A model generated the notes under the pieces. That model was not told the origin of the DNA. It saw only the letters and a list, made by a program, of their open reading frames with translations, and searched no databases. 64,000 bases of DNA, taken from positions 186,001 to 250,000 of the forward strand of contig NZ_LZGN01000038.1 of assembly GCF_001690185.1 (NCBI RefSeq), written 5' to 3'. How positions within the stretch are numbered: position 1 is the first letter of the stretch; the number at the start of each line of letters is the position of its first letter. The translations under genes and the position numbers were made by a program. The DNA is from Gilliamella sp. wkB308. Its GTDB lineage: Bacteria > Pseudomonadota > Gammaproteobacteria > Enterobacterales > Orbaceae. Positions 34,916 through 44,762 of the stretch are shown here, piece by piece.

Positions 34916-36394
34916 ATGAATCAATTTTATTCTTACCTTGATAGATTTAGAAATACTAAAGTAACGGTCATTGGGGATATTATGTTGGATCGTTTTTTGT
35001 ATGGAACGGTAGAGCGGATTTCTCCAGAAGCACCCGTACCCATTTTCAGATTGGATCATGAAGAGGTAATGTTAGGTGGGGCAGGTAATGTGGCGGCAAA
35101 TTTAGCCTCTCTTGGCTGTAAACCTACTTTTTTAGGATTTGTTGGTTTAGACACAAACGGTAAGCTTGTTACTTCACTTTTGAAAAATGCAGGAAGCCAT
35201 AGCCATCTTTATCGATTAAAAAATCATCCAACAATTATCAAAACACGATTCATCGCTAATCATAATCATTTACTTCGTGCTGATGCTGAAAAGTTACTTC
35301 CTTTTGTACCTGAATTACTCCCTAAATTTTCTAAGTTAGTGAAGCAAGCCATTAAGATGACCGATATTGTTTTGTTATCGGATTACAATAAAGGCATTTT
35401 TAATCAAGAAACTACACAGATGATTATTAATCTTTGTAATAAGTTTAATATTCCAGTTATTGTCGATCCTAAAGGCAATGATTATTCTAAGTATCGTGGT
35501 GCGACATTAATTAAGCCAAATATCAAAGAATTTTTTGATGCAACTGGCATTAAACTCAATCCGGATAGCCCTCAATTTGATGATGAATTAAAACAAGGTG
35601 CTGATATTTTCTTAAAACAATATGGTATTAAAAATATTATTGTGACCTTAAGTGAATATGGAATGGCTTATATTTCATGTGAAAATAAAAATTTCATTGT
35701 CAAAATACCAACAGAAGCTAAAGAAGTTTTTGATGTTTCAGGTGCAGGAGACACCTCTTTAGCCACATTAGGTATTGCTTTAGGTGCAAAAGCACCAATC
35801 GCTGAAGCAATGCAATTAGCCAATATTGCATCAGGAATTGTGGTCGGAAAACTAGGTACAGCCACAGTTTCATTTAATGAATTAAAAGCAAAATTAGCGA
35901 CAAAAAAATGTGAAAGTCAATGTCATCGAATAAATAAAATTATTAGTTTATCGGACGCTAAGCCAATTATTGATGAATTAAAAAAACGAGGTAAAAAAAT
36001 TGGATTTACAAATGGCTGTTTTGATTTGTTACATTTAGGGCATTTAAGTTCTTTGCAACAAGCCAAAAATGTTTGTGATATTCTTATTGTGGGCGTGAAC
36101 TCAGACGATTCGATAAAAAAATATAAAGGTGCAGATAGACCAATTCAAGATCAAAACACTCGAGCCACGTTACTGGCTTCACTCGAATTAGTTGATTATG
36201 TCATCGTATTTAATGAAGATAATGCATGTCATATTGTTGAAGAGCTTCGGCCTGATGTGATTGCGAAAGAAGGCTACACCATTGATAATTGGCCTGAAGC
36301 GCAAAAAGTAGTAAGTTATGGTGGCGAGGCTATCATTCTTGAGCGTATAGAAGGTTATTCAACCTCTCAATTAGTTGCTAAATGTAAAAAATAA
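34916..36394 (+). CDS. hldE: Bifunctional heptose-7-phosphate kinase/heptose-1-phosphate adenylyltransferase HldE
   Basis: HldE catalyses two steps towards ADP-heptose for LPS core. The N-terminal ribokinase-like domain (1-325) has VIGDIMLDRFLYG, ISPEAPVPIF, GGAGNVAANLASLG and the catalytic FDVSGAGDTSLATLG near 276. The C-terminal nucleotidyltransferase domain (345-492) has GFTNGCFDLLHLGHLSSL with the HxGH motif, then VGVNSDDSIKKYKG. About 492 residues, slightly longer than E. coli (477), extra length mostly in the linker. An intrinsic terminator follows. Confidence 0.95.
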   Translation: MNQFYSYLDRFRNTKVTVIGDIMLDRFLYGTVERISPEAPVPIFRLDHEEVMLGGAGNVAANLASLGCKPTFLGFVGLDTNGKLVTSLLKNAGSHSHLYRLKNHPTIIKTRFIANHNHLLRADAEKLLPFVPELLPKFSKLVKQAIKMTDIVLLSDYNKGIFNQETTQMIINLCNKFNIPVIVDPKGNDYSKYRGATLIKPNIKEFFDATGIKLNPDSPQFDDELKQGADIFLKQYGIKNIIVTLSEYGMAYISCENKNFIVKIPTEAKEVFDVSGAGDTSLATLGIALGAKAPIAEAMQLANIASGIVVGKLGTATVSFNELKAKLATKKCESQCHRINKIISLSDAKPIIDELKKRGKKIGFTNGCFDLLHLGHLSSLQQAKNVCDILIVGVNSDDSIKKYKGADRPIQDQNTRATLLASLELVDYVIVFNEDNACHIVEELRPDVIAKEGYTIDNWPEAQKVVSYGGEAIILERIEGYSTSQLVAKCKK

Positions 36395-36411
36395 TCGACC
36401 ATTAGGTGATC

Positions 36412-36444
36412 AAAATGCATATCGAGCAGATATGCATTTTTTTT
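36412..36444 (+). terminator. Rho-independent terminator after hldE
   Basis: AAAATGCATATC and GATATGCATTTT form a 12-bp perfect stem around a GAGCA loop, ending in a run of eight T residues, 18 bases past the hldE stop. The A-run on the other side makes it potentially bidirectional. Confidence 0.9.
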
Positions 36445-36589
36445 GTGAGAAGATTCTATTTTATTTTAACTTAACAAAGTTTAATTGTAGGAATAATTAA
36501 TTAAGACTCTTTTAAGCATTTATTAAACTAACGAGACATCGTTATTTGTAGTATAATACCTATTATTTTGATAATTTTTAATTAACTTT

Positions 36590-38326
36590 ATGTCGGACAA
36601 ATATACCTCTTGGAAAACACTTAGACTGCTTTGGCCTTTTGTTGCACCATACAAAAAAGCATTAATTGCGGCCGTGTTTGGATTGCTATTAAATGCCGCT
36701 ACTGATGCTACGCTAATTTCTCTTACAAAACCGTTATTGGATCATGGTTTAATGGGGAAAAATTATTCGTTATTGATGATCATTGCCGGATCGATCATTG
36801 GTTTAATACTGTTAAGAGGATTGTCAAACTACGCATCGACCTACTGTCTATCGTGGTTGTCGGGCAAAGTTGTCACCAAATTTAGGCAGTTAATCTTCAA
36901 TCATCTTGTTAAAAGCCCCGTTAGCTTCCATGATAAGAGTTCTGTGGGTGATCTTGTGTCAGTTATCACATTTAATACACAACTCTTATCCAAAGCGTCA
37001 TCCGATGCGTTAATTATCTTGGTTCGAGAAATCACCTATGCCATCGGACTTTGTTGTGTCATGTTTTATGGTAGTTGGAAATTAGCATTAGTGCTATTTA
37101 TCATTGTTCCTTTAATCATTTTTATCGCACAATTTATTGCCAAAAAATTTAGAGAAACCATTAAATCGATGCAAAAAGGAATGGGTGAAATCACCACTGC
37201 TGCCGATGAAATGTTAAACGGGCATAAAGAGGTGCTAATATTTAATGCCAAGGATTACGAAAAACGTAATTTTAGCCAAATAACTGATACTGTGCGACGT
37301 GGCGTATTAAAAATTGAATTTGTTTCAAGATTGTCAACGCCAATCATCCAGTTGATTGCAACTTTAGGTTTAGGGGGCATCTTGTATCTGGTTGCCAGTG
37401 AAAGTTTGGATATCACGCCAGGATCTTTTACCGTGGTATTTTCTGCTATGGTAGCGGTTATGCGCCCACTTCGTGAATTAACCAGTTTACATGTTGAATT
37501 ACAAAAAGGTGCGGTAGCTTGTGAATCGTTATTTGGTATCTTAAATTCACCATTAGAGGAAGATGAAGGTAAAATTGAGAAAGATAAAGTTAATGGTAAT
37601 ATAGAGTTTAGACATGTTACCTATACTTATCCTACTCGAAATACCCCCTCACTCAATGATATCAGTTTTACGATAAAAGAGGGGCAAACGGTTGCTTTAG
37701 TTGGACGGTCTGGAGCAGGTAAATCCACCATAGCCAGTTTAATTCCTCGTTTTTATGATGTAACAAATGGCGAAATTCTGTTAGATTCGATTAATATAAA
37801 AGATTACACGTTAAAATCGTTACGAAGCCAGATTGGATATGTATCGCAACGCGTGCATTTATTCAATGGAACAATAGCCGATAATATTGCTTATGGAGAG
37901 AAAGGAAAACATTCTCAAGAAGCCATTATGCACGCTGCAAAATTAGCAAATGCTTTAGAGTTTATTGATAAATTGGAACAAGGTATTAATACTGAAATTG
38001 GTGATAACGGCGTATTGCTATCAGGAGGACAGCGACAACGGATTGCAATTGCCAGAGTTCTGTTACGTAATAACCCGATTTTAATTTTAGATGAAGCGAC
38101 TTCAGCATTAGATAATGAATCCGAACGATTGGTACAGGAAGCCATTGAAATTTTGCAAAAAAATCGTACATCTATCATTATTGCACATCGATTATCAACC
38201 ATTGAAAAAGCAGATCGAATTTTAGTTATTGATGAGGGAAAAATCGTTGAAGATGGCGATCATGAATCACTTTTAGCGCTGAATGGTATTTATTCTCAAA
38301 TGCATAAAATGCAATTTAATGCGTAA
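36590..38326 (+). CDS. msbA: MsbA-type lipid A flippase, ABC half-transporter (copy 1)
   Basis: The 578-residue protein has six membrane helices in the first 310 residues (TLRLLWPFVAPYKKALIAAV start) and an ABC domain. That domain has GRSGAGKST near 377, the Q-loop IGYVSQRVHLFNG, the signature LSGGQRQRIAIAR, Walker B ILILDEATSALD and the switch His in IIAHRLST. MsbA flips lipid A-core across the inner membrane and exports some drugs. All ATPase motifs are intact. The next gene is a second MsbA-type protein. Confidence 0.92.
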   Translation: MSDKYTSWKTLRLLWPFVAPYKKALIAAVFGLLLNAATDATLISLTKPLLDHGLMGKNYSLLMIIAGSIIGLILLRGLSNYASTYCLSWLSGKVVTKFRQLIFNHLVKSPVSFHDKSSVGDLVSVITFNTQLLSKASSDALIILVREITYAIGLCCVMFYGSWKLALVLFIIVPLIIFIAQFIAKKFRETIKSMQKGMGEITTAADEMLNGHKEVLIFNAKDYEKRNFSQITDTVRRGVLKIEFVSRLSTPIIQLIATLGLGGILYLVASESLDITPGSFTVVFSAMVAVMRPLRELTSLHVELQKGAVACESLFGILNSPLEEDEGKIEKDKVNGNIEFRHVTYTYPTRNTPSLNDISFTIKEGQTVALVGRSGAGKSTIASLIPRFYDVTNGEILLDSINIKDYTLKSLRSQIGYVSQRVHLFNGTIADNIAYGEKGKHSQEAIMHAAKLANALEFIDKLEQGINTEIGDNGVLLSGGQRQRIAIARVLLRNNPILILDEATSALDNESERLVQEAIEILQKNRTSIIIAHRLSTIEKADRILVIDEGKIVEDGDHESLLALNGIYSQMHKMQFNA

Positions 38327-38354
38327 TATCATTAATTTATTTATGAAGAACAAT

Positions 38355-40124
38355 ATGACTAAAAAACATCAACAAGAAAAGCATGATCTCGATAAAGATT
38401 CATCAACATGGCAAACGTTTTTGAAACTGTGGCCATATATTATTGAGCATAAACTTATTTTATTTGTCTCTGTATTATTACTTTTCTTAAGTGCATTTGC
38501 CGATACATCACTCATTGCAATATTAAAACCCCTTTTAGATAGAGGGTTTAGTGATGGTGATAAAAGTTTTTTACTTATGGCTCCCATCTATATTTTTGGG
38601 TTGGTTTTATTACGCGGTATCGCTAACTACGGCTATTCGGTTTCGTTAGCATTTATCTCTGGTAAAATTGTCATGCGGATTAGACAAAGGTTATTTAACC
38701 ATTTTGTCGATGCGCCGGTTAGTTATTACGATCAAAATTCGAATGGTCGATTATTGTCTCGTATAACTTATGATACCGATCAGGTAGCCTCGTCATCATC
38801 CGATGCTTTAATTATTATTATTCGTGAATCGGCATTCATTTGTGGACTATTTTATACGATGTTTTATAACAGTTGGCAATTATCATTGTCACTGATCATT
38901 ATTACTCCCATTGTTATTGGTTTAATTACGTTTATTTCTGTGAAATTCCGACGATTAGCTAAAAACATGCAAAATTCAATGGGTAATGTCACTATGTCTG
39001 TTGAACAAATGTTAAAAGGTCATCGTGAGATCATTGTATTTGGTGCTCAAGACGAAGAGTCGAACAATTTTGTTAAAATAAGTAATAAGTTTCGTCGTGA
39101 CGGTATGAGACTAGTCTCTATTTCAGCGCTCTCTACCCCAATTGTTCAGTTAGTTATCTCATTTGCAATTGCTTTTGTCTTATTAACGGCAAGTAATCCG
39201 GATTTAAATATCACAGCGGGTGAGTTTACGGTTGTTTTTTCTTCCTTAGTTGCGCTTATGCAACCTATCAAAAGTTTGACCAGTGTGAATGCGAGTTTTC
39301 AAAAAGGTATGGCGGCATGTCAAACACTCTTTTCCATTTTGGAGCAACCGGTCGAAAAAGACACGGGTAAACTTAACATTGAGCGTGTAAAAGGGGATAT
39401 CGAATTTAAGCATGTCAGTTTTGGTTATGAAACTCGACAACAACTCGCGATCCAAGATATTAGCTTTACTGTTTCGGCAGGAAAAACCGTGGCTTTTGTT
39501 GGGCGTTCGGGTTCAGGGAAAACAACGATCACAAATTTACTGACACGTTTTTATGATATTTCTGAAGGTGAAATATTGATTGACGGACATGACATCCAAG
39601 ACTTAACCCTGTTTTGTTTAAGAAACCAAATTGGATTAGTTTCGCAAAATGTTTTTCTGTTTAATGATACCATTGCCAATAATATTGCGTATGGTCGACT
39701 TGATCAGTATTCACAAGCTGAAATAGAAGCAGCCGCTAAAAAGGCTTTTGCTTATGATTTTATCATGAATTTTGAAAAAGGTTTTGACACCAAAGTCGGG
39801 GAAAGTGGCGTATTATTATCCGGCGGTCAACGCCAGCGTATTGCTATTGCAAGAGCATTATTGCGTGACAACCCGATTTTAATCTTAGATGAAGCAACTT
39901 CTGCATTAGATACGGAATCTGAACGTGCCATCCAAAAAGCATTGGATGAATTACAAAAAGGTCGAACATCTTTAGTGATTGCCCATCGACTCTCAACGAT
40001 TGAAAATGCCGATGAGATTCTAGTCATTGATGACGGGCATATTATCGAGCAAGGTAATCACGCAGCTTTATTAGAGAAACAAGGAATATACTTTAATTTA
40101 TACACAGGTAAACAATTCCAATAA
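38355..40124 (+). CDS. MsbA-type lipid A flippase, ABC half-transporter (copy 2)
   Basis: The 589-residue protein is a full-length homologue of the preceding MsbA, with its own helices (STWQTFLKLWPYIIEHKLIL, SLIAILKPLLDRGF). Its ABC motifs are complete: GRSGSGKTT, IGLVSQNVFLFND, LSGGQRQRIAIARAL, ILILDEATSALD and VIAHRLST. The start at 38355 is chosen after GAAGAA and gives an N-terminus comparable to copy 1; earlier in-frame ATGs at 38319 and 38343 add a basic, less conserved extension. The two copies differ by several charge changes. They may form a heterodimer or serve different lipids. Confidence 0.85.
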   Translation: MTKKHQQEKHDLDKDSSTWQTFLKLWPYIIEHKLILFVSVLLLFLSAFADTSLIAILKPLLDRGFSDGDKSFLLMAPIYIFGLVLLRGIANYGYSVSLAFISGKIVMRIRQRLFNHFVDAPVSYYDQNSNGRLLSRITYDTDQVASSSSDALIIIIRESAFICGLFYTMFYNSWQLSLSLIIITPIVIGLITFISVKFRRLAKNMQNSMGNVTMSVEQMLKGHREIIVFGAQDEESNNFVKISNKFRRDGMRLVSISALSTPIVQLVISFAIAFVLLTASNPDLNITAGEFTVVFSSLVALMQPIKSLTSVNASFQKGMAACQTLFSILEQPVEKDTGKLNIERVKGDIEFKHVSFGYETRQQLAIQDISFTVSAGKTVAFVGRSGSGKTTITNLLTRFYDISEGEILIDGHDIQDLTLFCLRNQIGLVSQNVFLFNDTIANNIAYGRLDQYSQAEIEAAAKKAFAYDFIMNFEKGFDTKVGESGVLLSGGQRQRIAIARALLRDNPILILDEATSALDTESERAIQKALDELQKGRTSLVIAHRLSTIENADEILVIDDGHIIEQGNHAALLEKQGIYFNLYTGKQFQ

Positions 40125-40275
40125 ATTAAGTAAACATAAACTATAATCAAAGGCTGTATTAGTAAAACCGGAAATATCGCTACTATAGGATTTTTAAGAG
40201 TAAAAAGAATAATTGCAAGATATTTAATTTAAAAATATTATTTGTAGTAAATGGTGCATCATGGAAATAATTTAG

Positions 40276-41223
40276 ATGAATAAACAGAATACGATTAACA
40301 TCGCTTTTTGCTCAGATAAAAATTACTTAAAATATGTAGCGATAGCTATTCAATCAATCTATTTTAACAATTTAAATAATGCGTTAAAATTTCATGTTTT
40401 TCTTTATGATGTTGAACAAGACGATATTGATCAATTGAGTCGTTTAAGCTCAGACATTATCGTCTATCCTATACCTAAAGCATGTTTGGACAAATATGAT
40501 AACGAACATGCGATAAAGCATCTTAATCGTTCCATGTTTATTCGACTACTTGTCCCGCGTTTATTAAATGGAAAAGTGGATAAATTAATTTATCTAGATG
40601 CTGACATACTTTGTTTTAAAGATATATCAGCAATAAATGATATCGACATCGATAATGTCGTGTGTGCGGCCAGTATTGATTCACTAAATAATGAAAACGT
40701 TTCTAAAAATATTCAACGATTAAACTTATCGACTGCGCATTATTTTAATTCAGGTTTTTTATACATTAATGTAAAAAACTGGAATGATTTTAACACCGAA
40801 GATAAAGTAAATACGCTTTTATTATCACATAAAGGTCAGTTGCGTTATCCTGATCAAGATGCGCTTAACATGGTATTACAAAATGATGTGTTAATCGTTG
40901 ATTCTAGTTGGAACTACTTATTCACATGGATTAACGAAAAAGACAAAGATAAGTTTTTTGAAACTGAAAAAAATTTACCTTACTTTATTCATTTTACGGG
41001 AGCGAGAAAACCTTGGTACCATGAGCATGTGGGTGCTGCCCAGAATTGGTATCTTTTTTATAAACATTTTACGCCATGGCGAGATAGTTGTTTAGACAGC
41101 TATCAAGATAAAATGAGACCCACTGATTGCCGAGTCTATGCAAAAAAATTCTTTAAAAGTGGTCATGTATTAAAAGCCTTAAAATATGCATTGATGTATA
41201 TTAAACTTAAAAACAAAAAATAA
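40276..41223 (+). CDS. Glycosyltransferase family 8 (WaaJ/WaaO-like LPS core transferase)
   Basis: The 315-residue protein shows the GT8 pattern: NIAFCSDKNYLKYVAIAIQS at the start, KLIYLDADILCFKDI near 110-124 with the metal-binding DxD, YFNSGFLYINVKNW near 155, YPDQDALNMVL near 195 and IHFTGARKPW near 239. GT8 enzymes such as WaaO and WaaJ add glucose or galactose to the outer core. It is 12 bases before the next gene, so probably an operon. Donor sugar unknown. Confidence 0.9.
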   Translation: MNKQNTINIAFCSDKNYLKYVAIAIQSIYFNNLNNALKFHVFLYDVEQDDIDQLSRLSSDIIVYPIPKACLDKYDNEHAIKHLNRSMFIRLLVPRLLNGKVDKLIYLDADILCFKDISAINDIDIDNVVCAASIDSLNNENVSKNIQRLNLSTAHYFNSGFLYINVKNWNDFNTEDKVNTLLLSHKGQLRYPDQDALNMVLQNDVLIVDSSWNYLFTWINEKDKDKFFETEKNLPYFIHFTGARKPWYHEHVGAAQNWYLFYKHFTPWRDSCLDSYQDKMRPTDCRVYAKKFFKSGHVLKALKYALMYIKLKNKK

Positions 41224-41234
41224 AGTTAATCAAA

Positions 41235-42155
41235 ATGAAATTAAGTGATGAATTGTTTAAAGTAATCTATCGACTAACGCACACTAAGCGTTATAAACAT
41301 AACCGTAAACGTTGGCCTCATGTCAAAATCTCTCGTGGGGATTGTGGGCAAATAGTCGATTTTGCTTATAAAGGGATCACGATTCCTATCATCGATCTTA
41401 AGTCATTGAAACATGCCTTTACCGGTCAATTAATCATGGTTGCTTCTGGGCCATCTATTAATCAAATAACGTTTAAACACTCTCCATCGGTATTGACTTT
41501 AGGGGTAAATGGCTCATATTGTCTAAAGGACAAGATAAATTTTAATTTTTACGTTATCACGGATATTCACTTTTTTTCTCAACGCCCTGAGATTGTAGAA
41601 CAAATTATTGCTAACCCAGATCTTCTCTTATTTTTACAAGTTGATGGATTAGTGAAAATCATAAACCTTTTCGGTAACCAATCCATTCGTTGTAAAGTAG
41701 CGTTAATTGAAGATGCATTCAAACTGACTTATCAACCAATTCAAACATTGTCTGAAATTAAAAAAGATCCTACTCGAAATAAAAGTATTTACTTCTATCA
41801 TAATGATCATCGGGAACATGAGCCATTAGCCTTTGAGACAAATATTGTCAATGGTGTATTTCCGGCTAAAACTGTCGTTTACTGGGCGCTTCAAATAGCC
41901 GTTTACTTAGGCTTTAACCAACTTTATTTAGCTGGTGTTGACTTAAATAATTTCCATTTACCTCGATTTTATGAAACACCTGATAATATCACCTATTCAC
42001 AATTAGCATCTGATTTTGAAAAAAATATTCTTCCTGCTTTTGAGCATGCAAGTTATGTCATGAAAGCGTTGAAGGTAGAGGTTACAAATATGTCTTTAGA
42101 TAGTGCTCTTGATACAGATATTTTTGAAAAACAGGCTTATAACGATATTTTTTAA
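41235..42155 (+). CDS. LPS core biosynthesis protein with GPS motif (DUF115/WaaZ-like)
   Basis: The 306-residue protein has LIMVASGPSINQITF near 77-91, the GPS-x-N-type motif of DUF115/MptE-like and WaaZ-type proteins, followed by LGVNGSYCLKDKINFNFYVIT. A late segment (QIAVYLGFNQLYLAGVDLNNF) resembles the conserved GxDL stretch of these sugar-modifying enzymes. WaaZ-type proteins add or control side Kdo/sugar residues on the inner core. The family call is moderate; location after a GT8 gene in an LPS region supports it. Confidence 0.6.
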   Translation: MKLSDELFKVIYRLTHTKRYKHNRKRWPHVKISRGDCGQIVDFAYKGITIPIIDLKSLKHAFTGQLIMVASGPSINQITFKHSPSVLTLGVNGSYCLKDKINFNFYVITDIHFFSQRPEIVEQIIANPDLLLFLQVDGLVKIINLFGNQSIRCKVALIEDAFKLTYQPIQTLSEIKKDPTRNKSIYFYHNDHREHEPLAFETNIVNGVFPAKTVVYWALQIAVYLGFNQLYLAGVDLNNFHLPRFYETPDNITYSQLASDFEKNILPAFEHASYVMKALKVEVTNMSLDSALDTDIFEKQAYNDIF

Positions 42156-42225
42156 TTCATTATAAGTGAGTACTGCTTACGCTGTATAAACATCATGGCA
42201 ATAAAACTTTTTTATTGAAATCTGA

Positions 42226-43314
42226 TTAAGGATTTATTGCCAGCTGATCTATATAGTGTTTTAAGTTCATAATATCTAAATTTCGGGCTGAGTTATCGGG
42301 TGCAATGATCTGTATTGCATTTTCATAATTAGGTTTATACACATCGTTGTTTTTATATCGGGGATCAAAAGTATCTATTTCAGAACTATAAACACTAATT
42401 AAAGGTTTATTATAAGCATTGGCAAGATGTACAATAGAGGTATCAACCGAAATAACAAAATCACAATGTTTAACTAACGATGCTGCATGAAAAAAATGAT
42501 TGAGTGGATTAATTAATATATTTGGTGATGGATGTAATTTACTGATTTTATCTGGCAAACCAATGACAATGGTGACTATATCTGGGTAACTTGACATAAG
42601 ATCTATGATATCTTGTGCCTGTTTGCTTGAAAAACTTCGGCGATCTGAGGATGCATAAGGATTAAAAATACAGATCTTTTTAGATGGATAATTAGATAAA
42701 AGATCTTCAACTTGTAAATCATATTCATCGGAATAATGAAGATCATATTTGTAATCATTTTCGCTTGTTTGTATATTAATTTTATTTAAAATATACATAA
42801 ACCTTTGACTAAAATGCGCACTAAAATCTGTATAGGTAATGATTGAGTCATATACACGGTAACAATTGGGATAGTTAAAGCCAATAGTATGTTTAGGTTT
42901 TATTTTCTTAATGATCTTAAAAATCCAATTGGAATAACTGGTTCTATTGTTTGGATCAATAAATAGATCGCATTCTAAAGATTTTAAAACACGAATCTGC
43001 GATTTGGTTAATGGTCTGTCAAGACAAATAACTTGACTGACATAAGGATTAGATTCAAATAAAAAAGCATTGGATTTTTTTGTCAGCACTGTTACTTCAA
43101 AACCATGAGTGGCGAGAATTTTAGGCAGTCCTGATATGATAACAGCATCGCCAAGTCCATTTTTACATGCTTGAATGGTGACTTTATTTATTTTTGATAA
43201 ATCTAATTGAGACCGTTTCAGCTTAAAGGACAAAATAAAAAGTTTTACATTTTTAAATAAATAATTTCGTTTTCTGTTTAATTTGCTAATTGTATTGATA
43301 ATTTTTTTAAGCAT
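42226..43314 (-). CDS. Glycosyltransferase family 9 (heptosyltransferase-like)
   Basis: The 362-residue protein has CKNGLGDAVIISGLPKIL near 50-67, the GT9 GxGD loop, FNPYASSDRRSF near 216 and VISVDTSIVHLANAYNKPLISVY near 288. It is a paralogue of the GT9 at 30259-31374 (FNPFGSSEAKSF there). It is transcribed against its neighbours and converges on the WaaZ-like gene with a 70-base gap, so it has its own promoter in the hldD upstream region. Sugar not assigned. Confidence 0.85.
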   Translation of the reverse strand: MLKKIINTISKLNRKRNYLFKNVKLFILSFKLKRSQLDLSKINKVTIQACKNGLGDAVIISGLPKILATHGFEVTVLTKKSNAFLFESNPYVSQVICLDRPLTKSQIRVLKSLECDLFIDPNNRTSYSNWIFKIIKKIKPKHTIGFNYPNCYRVYDSIITYTDFSAHFSQRFMYILNKINIQTSENDYKYDLHYSDEYDLQVEDLLSNYPSKKICIFNPYASSDRRSFSSKQAQDIIDLMSSYPDIVTIVIGLPDKISKLHPSPNILINPLNHFFHAASLVKHCDFVISVDTSIVHLANAYNKPLISVYSSEIDTFDPRYKNNDVYKPNYENAIQIIAPDNSARNLDIMNLKHYIDQLAINP

Positions 43315-43517
43315 CGGCTAGGTCTAATCGTTTTGTCTTGATTTTTTTATTGTACCAAAATTTGTATCAGTAAAACATAACCATTAATAAGATAAAATGT
43401 TTTTCAAATTATGAAAAACAAATAAAGAATATTTAAATCTGATTGAATAAGAACACTCGAAAATAACGATATTATACAATATAATATCTTTATTCATTAA
43501 TTAAAAAGGTAATTATT

Positions 43518-44444
43518 ATGATTGTTGTGACCGGTGGGGCAGGATTTATTGGTAGTAATATTGTAAGAGGTCTAAATAAAAAAGGATTTAAAGATATCCT
43601 TGTTGTTGATGACTTAAAGGATGGGACAAAATTTTCTAATCTTGTTGATCTCGATATTGCTGACTACATGGATAAAGATGATTTTATTGTCACCATTTTA
43701 TCCAACGAAAATTTAAATATCGATGTCATTTTTCATCAAGGTGCTTGTTCCTCAACGACTGAGTGGGATGGCAAATTTATGATGGAAAACAATTATCAAT
43801 ATTCTAAAGATCTACTACACTACTGTTTAGAATTTGATATACCATTTTTATATGCTTCTTCCGCTGCAACTTATGGTGGACGTAGCGACAACTTTATCGA
43901 AGATAGAGCTTATGAAAAACCGTTGAATGTATATGGATATTCAAAATTTTTATTTGATCAATACGTAAGACAAGTATTACCAACGGCTAAATCACAAGTA
44001 TGTGGTTTTCGCTATTTTAATGTTTATGGACCTCGTGAAACACACAAAGGTAGTATGGCAAGCGTTGCATATCATCTTAATGAACAGCTTCACAAAGGCG
44101 AAAAACTTAAATTATTTGCCGGTAGTGACACTTTCAAACGTGATTTTATTTATGTGGAAGATGTGGTTGATGTCAATTTATGGTTTTGGGAAAATAAAGT
44201 ATCAGGCATTTATAACTGTGGAACCGGTAAAGCTGAATCATTCCAAACAGTAGCCGATGCGGTACTTAACTATCATAAAAAAGGTGAAATTGAGTATATC
44301 CCGTTCCCGGAACATTTAGAAGGACGTTATCAACGTTTTACGCAAGCAGATTTAACCAAATTTAGAAATTCGGGTTGTCCGATTCAATTCAAATCAGTGA
44401 CCGAAGGTACTACCGAATACATGAAATGGTTAAATAACCAATAA
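43518..44444 (+). CDS. hldD: ADP-L-glycero-D-manno-heptose 6-epimerase HldD
   Basis: HldD converts ADP-D-glycero- to ADP-L-glycero-D-manno-heptose, the last step of the pathway begun by HldE. The 308-residue SDR has [17 protein letters not shown] at 3-19, [13 protein letters not shown] near 75-87, the [13 protein letters not shown] segment and the catalytic YGYSK (Tyr-x3-Lys) near 139. It follows with [20 protein letters not shown], characteristic of HldD. Full length and intact. It stands alone between the GT9 gene and yoaA. Confidence 0.95.
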   Translation: MIVVTGGAGFIGSNIVRGLNKKGFKDILVVDDLKDGTKFSNLVDLDIADYMDKDDFIVTILSNENLNIDVIFHQGACSSTTEWDGKFMMENNYQYSKDLLHYCLEFDIPFLYASSAATYGGRSDNFIEDRAYEKPLNVYGYSKFLFDQYVRQVLPTAKSQVCGFRYFNVYGPRETHKGSMASVAYHLNEQLHKGEKLKLFAGSDTFKRDFIYVEDVVDVNLWFWENKVSGIYNCGTGKAESFQTVADAVLNYHKKGEIEYIPFPEHLEGRYQRFTQADLTKFRNSGCPIQFKSVTEGTTEYMKWLNNQ

Positions 44445-44762
44445 AGTTTACGCTTTTTGGGCAATAGCATTTTTAATTATATTAACAACATCGTCCCTTA
44501 ATAAACCGTTTTATCGTCACATCATTAAGGGACGGGTTGATAACGTAATTATCCTCATGTTTTTAATAATATCTAGTGCTGGCTGTAAATAATTGGTATA
44601 GTATATTGGTTATTTAAGTTACGGGTTGTTCAATTCCAATACAATCAATTCATCCCTTTTTTATGAAAATACTAGGTTTTCTTTATATTGAATTATTCCT
44701 TAAATAAACTTTCTAGCGTTAACATATAAACTAAATTATCTTTTTAAATTAGGTGCATTTAA
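44445..44762. other. Intergenic region hldD-yoaA with inverted repeat
   Basis: About 320 bp. An 11-bp perfect inverted repeat, CGTCCCTTAAT (44492-44502) and ATTAAGGGACG (44524-44534), encloses a 21-base loop. The arms are GC-richer than the surroundings but lack a following T-run, so it is not a standard terminator. The rest, up to the GTG of yoaA, is AT-rich and should include its promoter. Confidence 0.5.
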
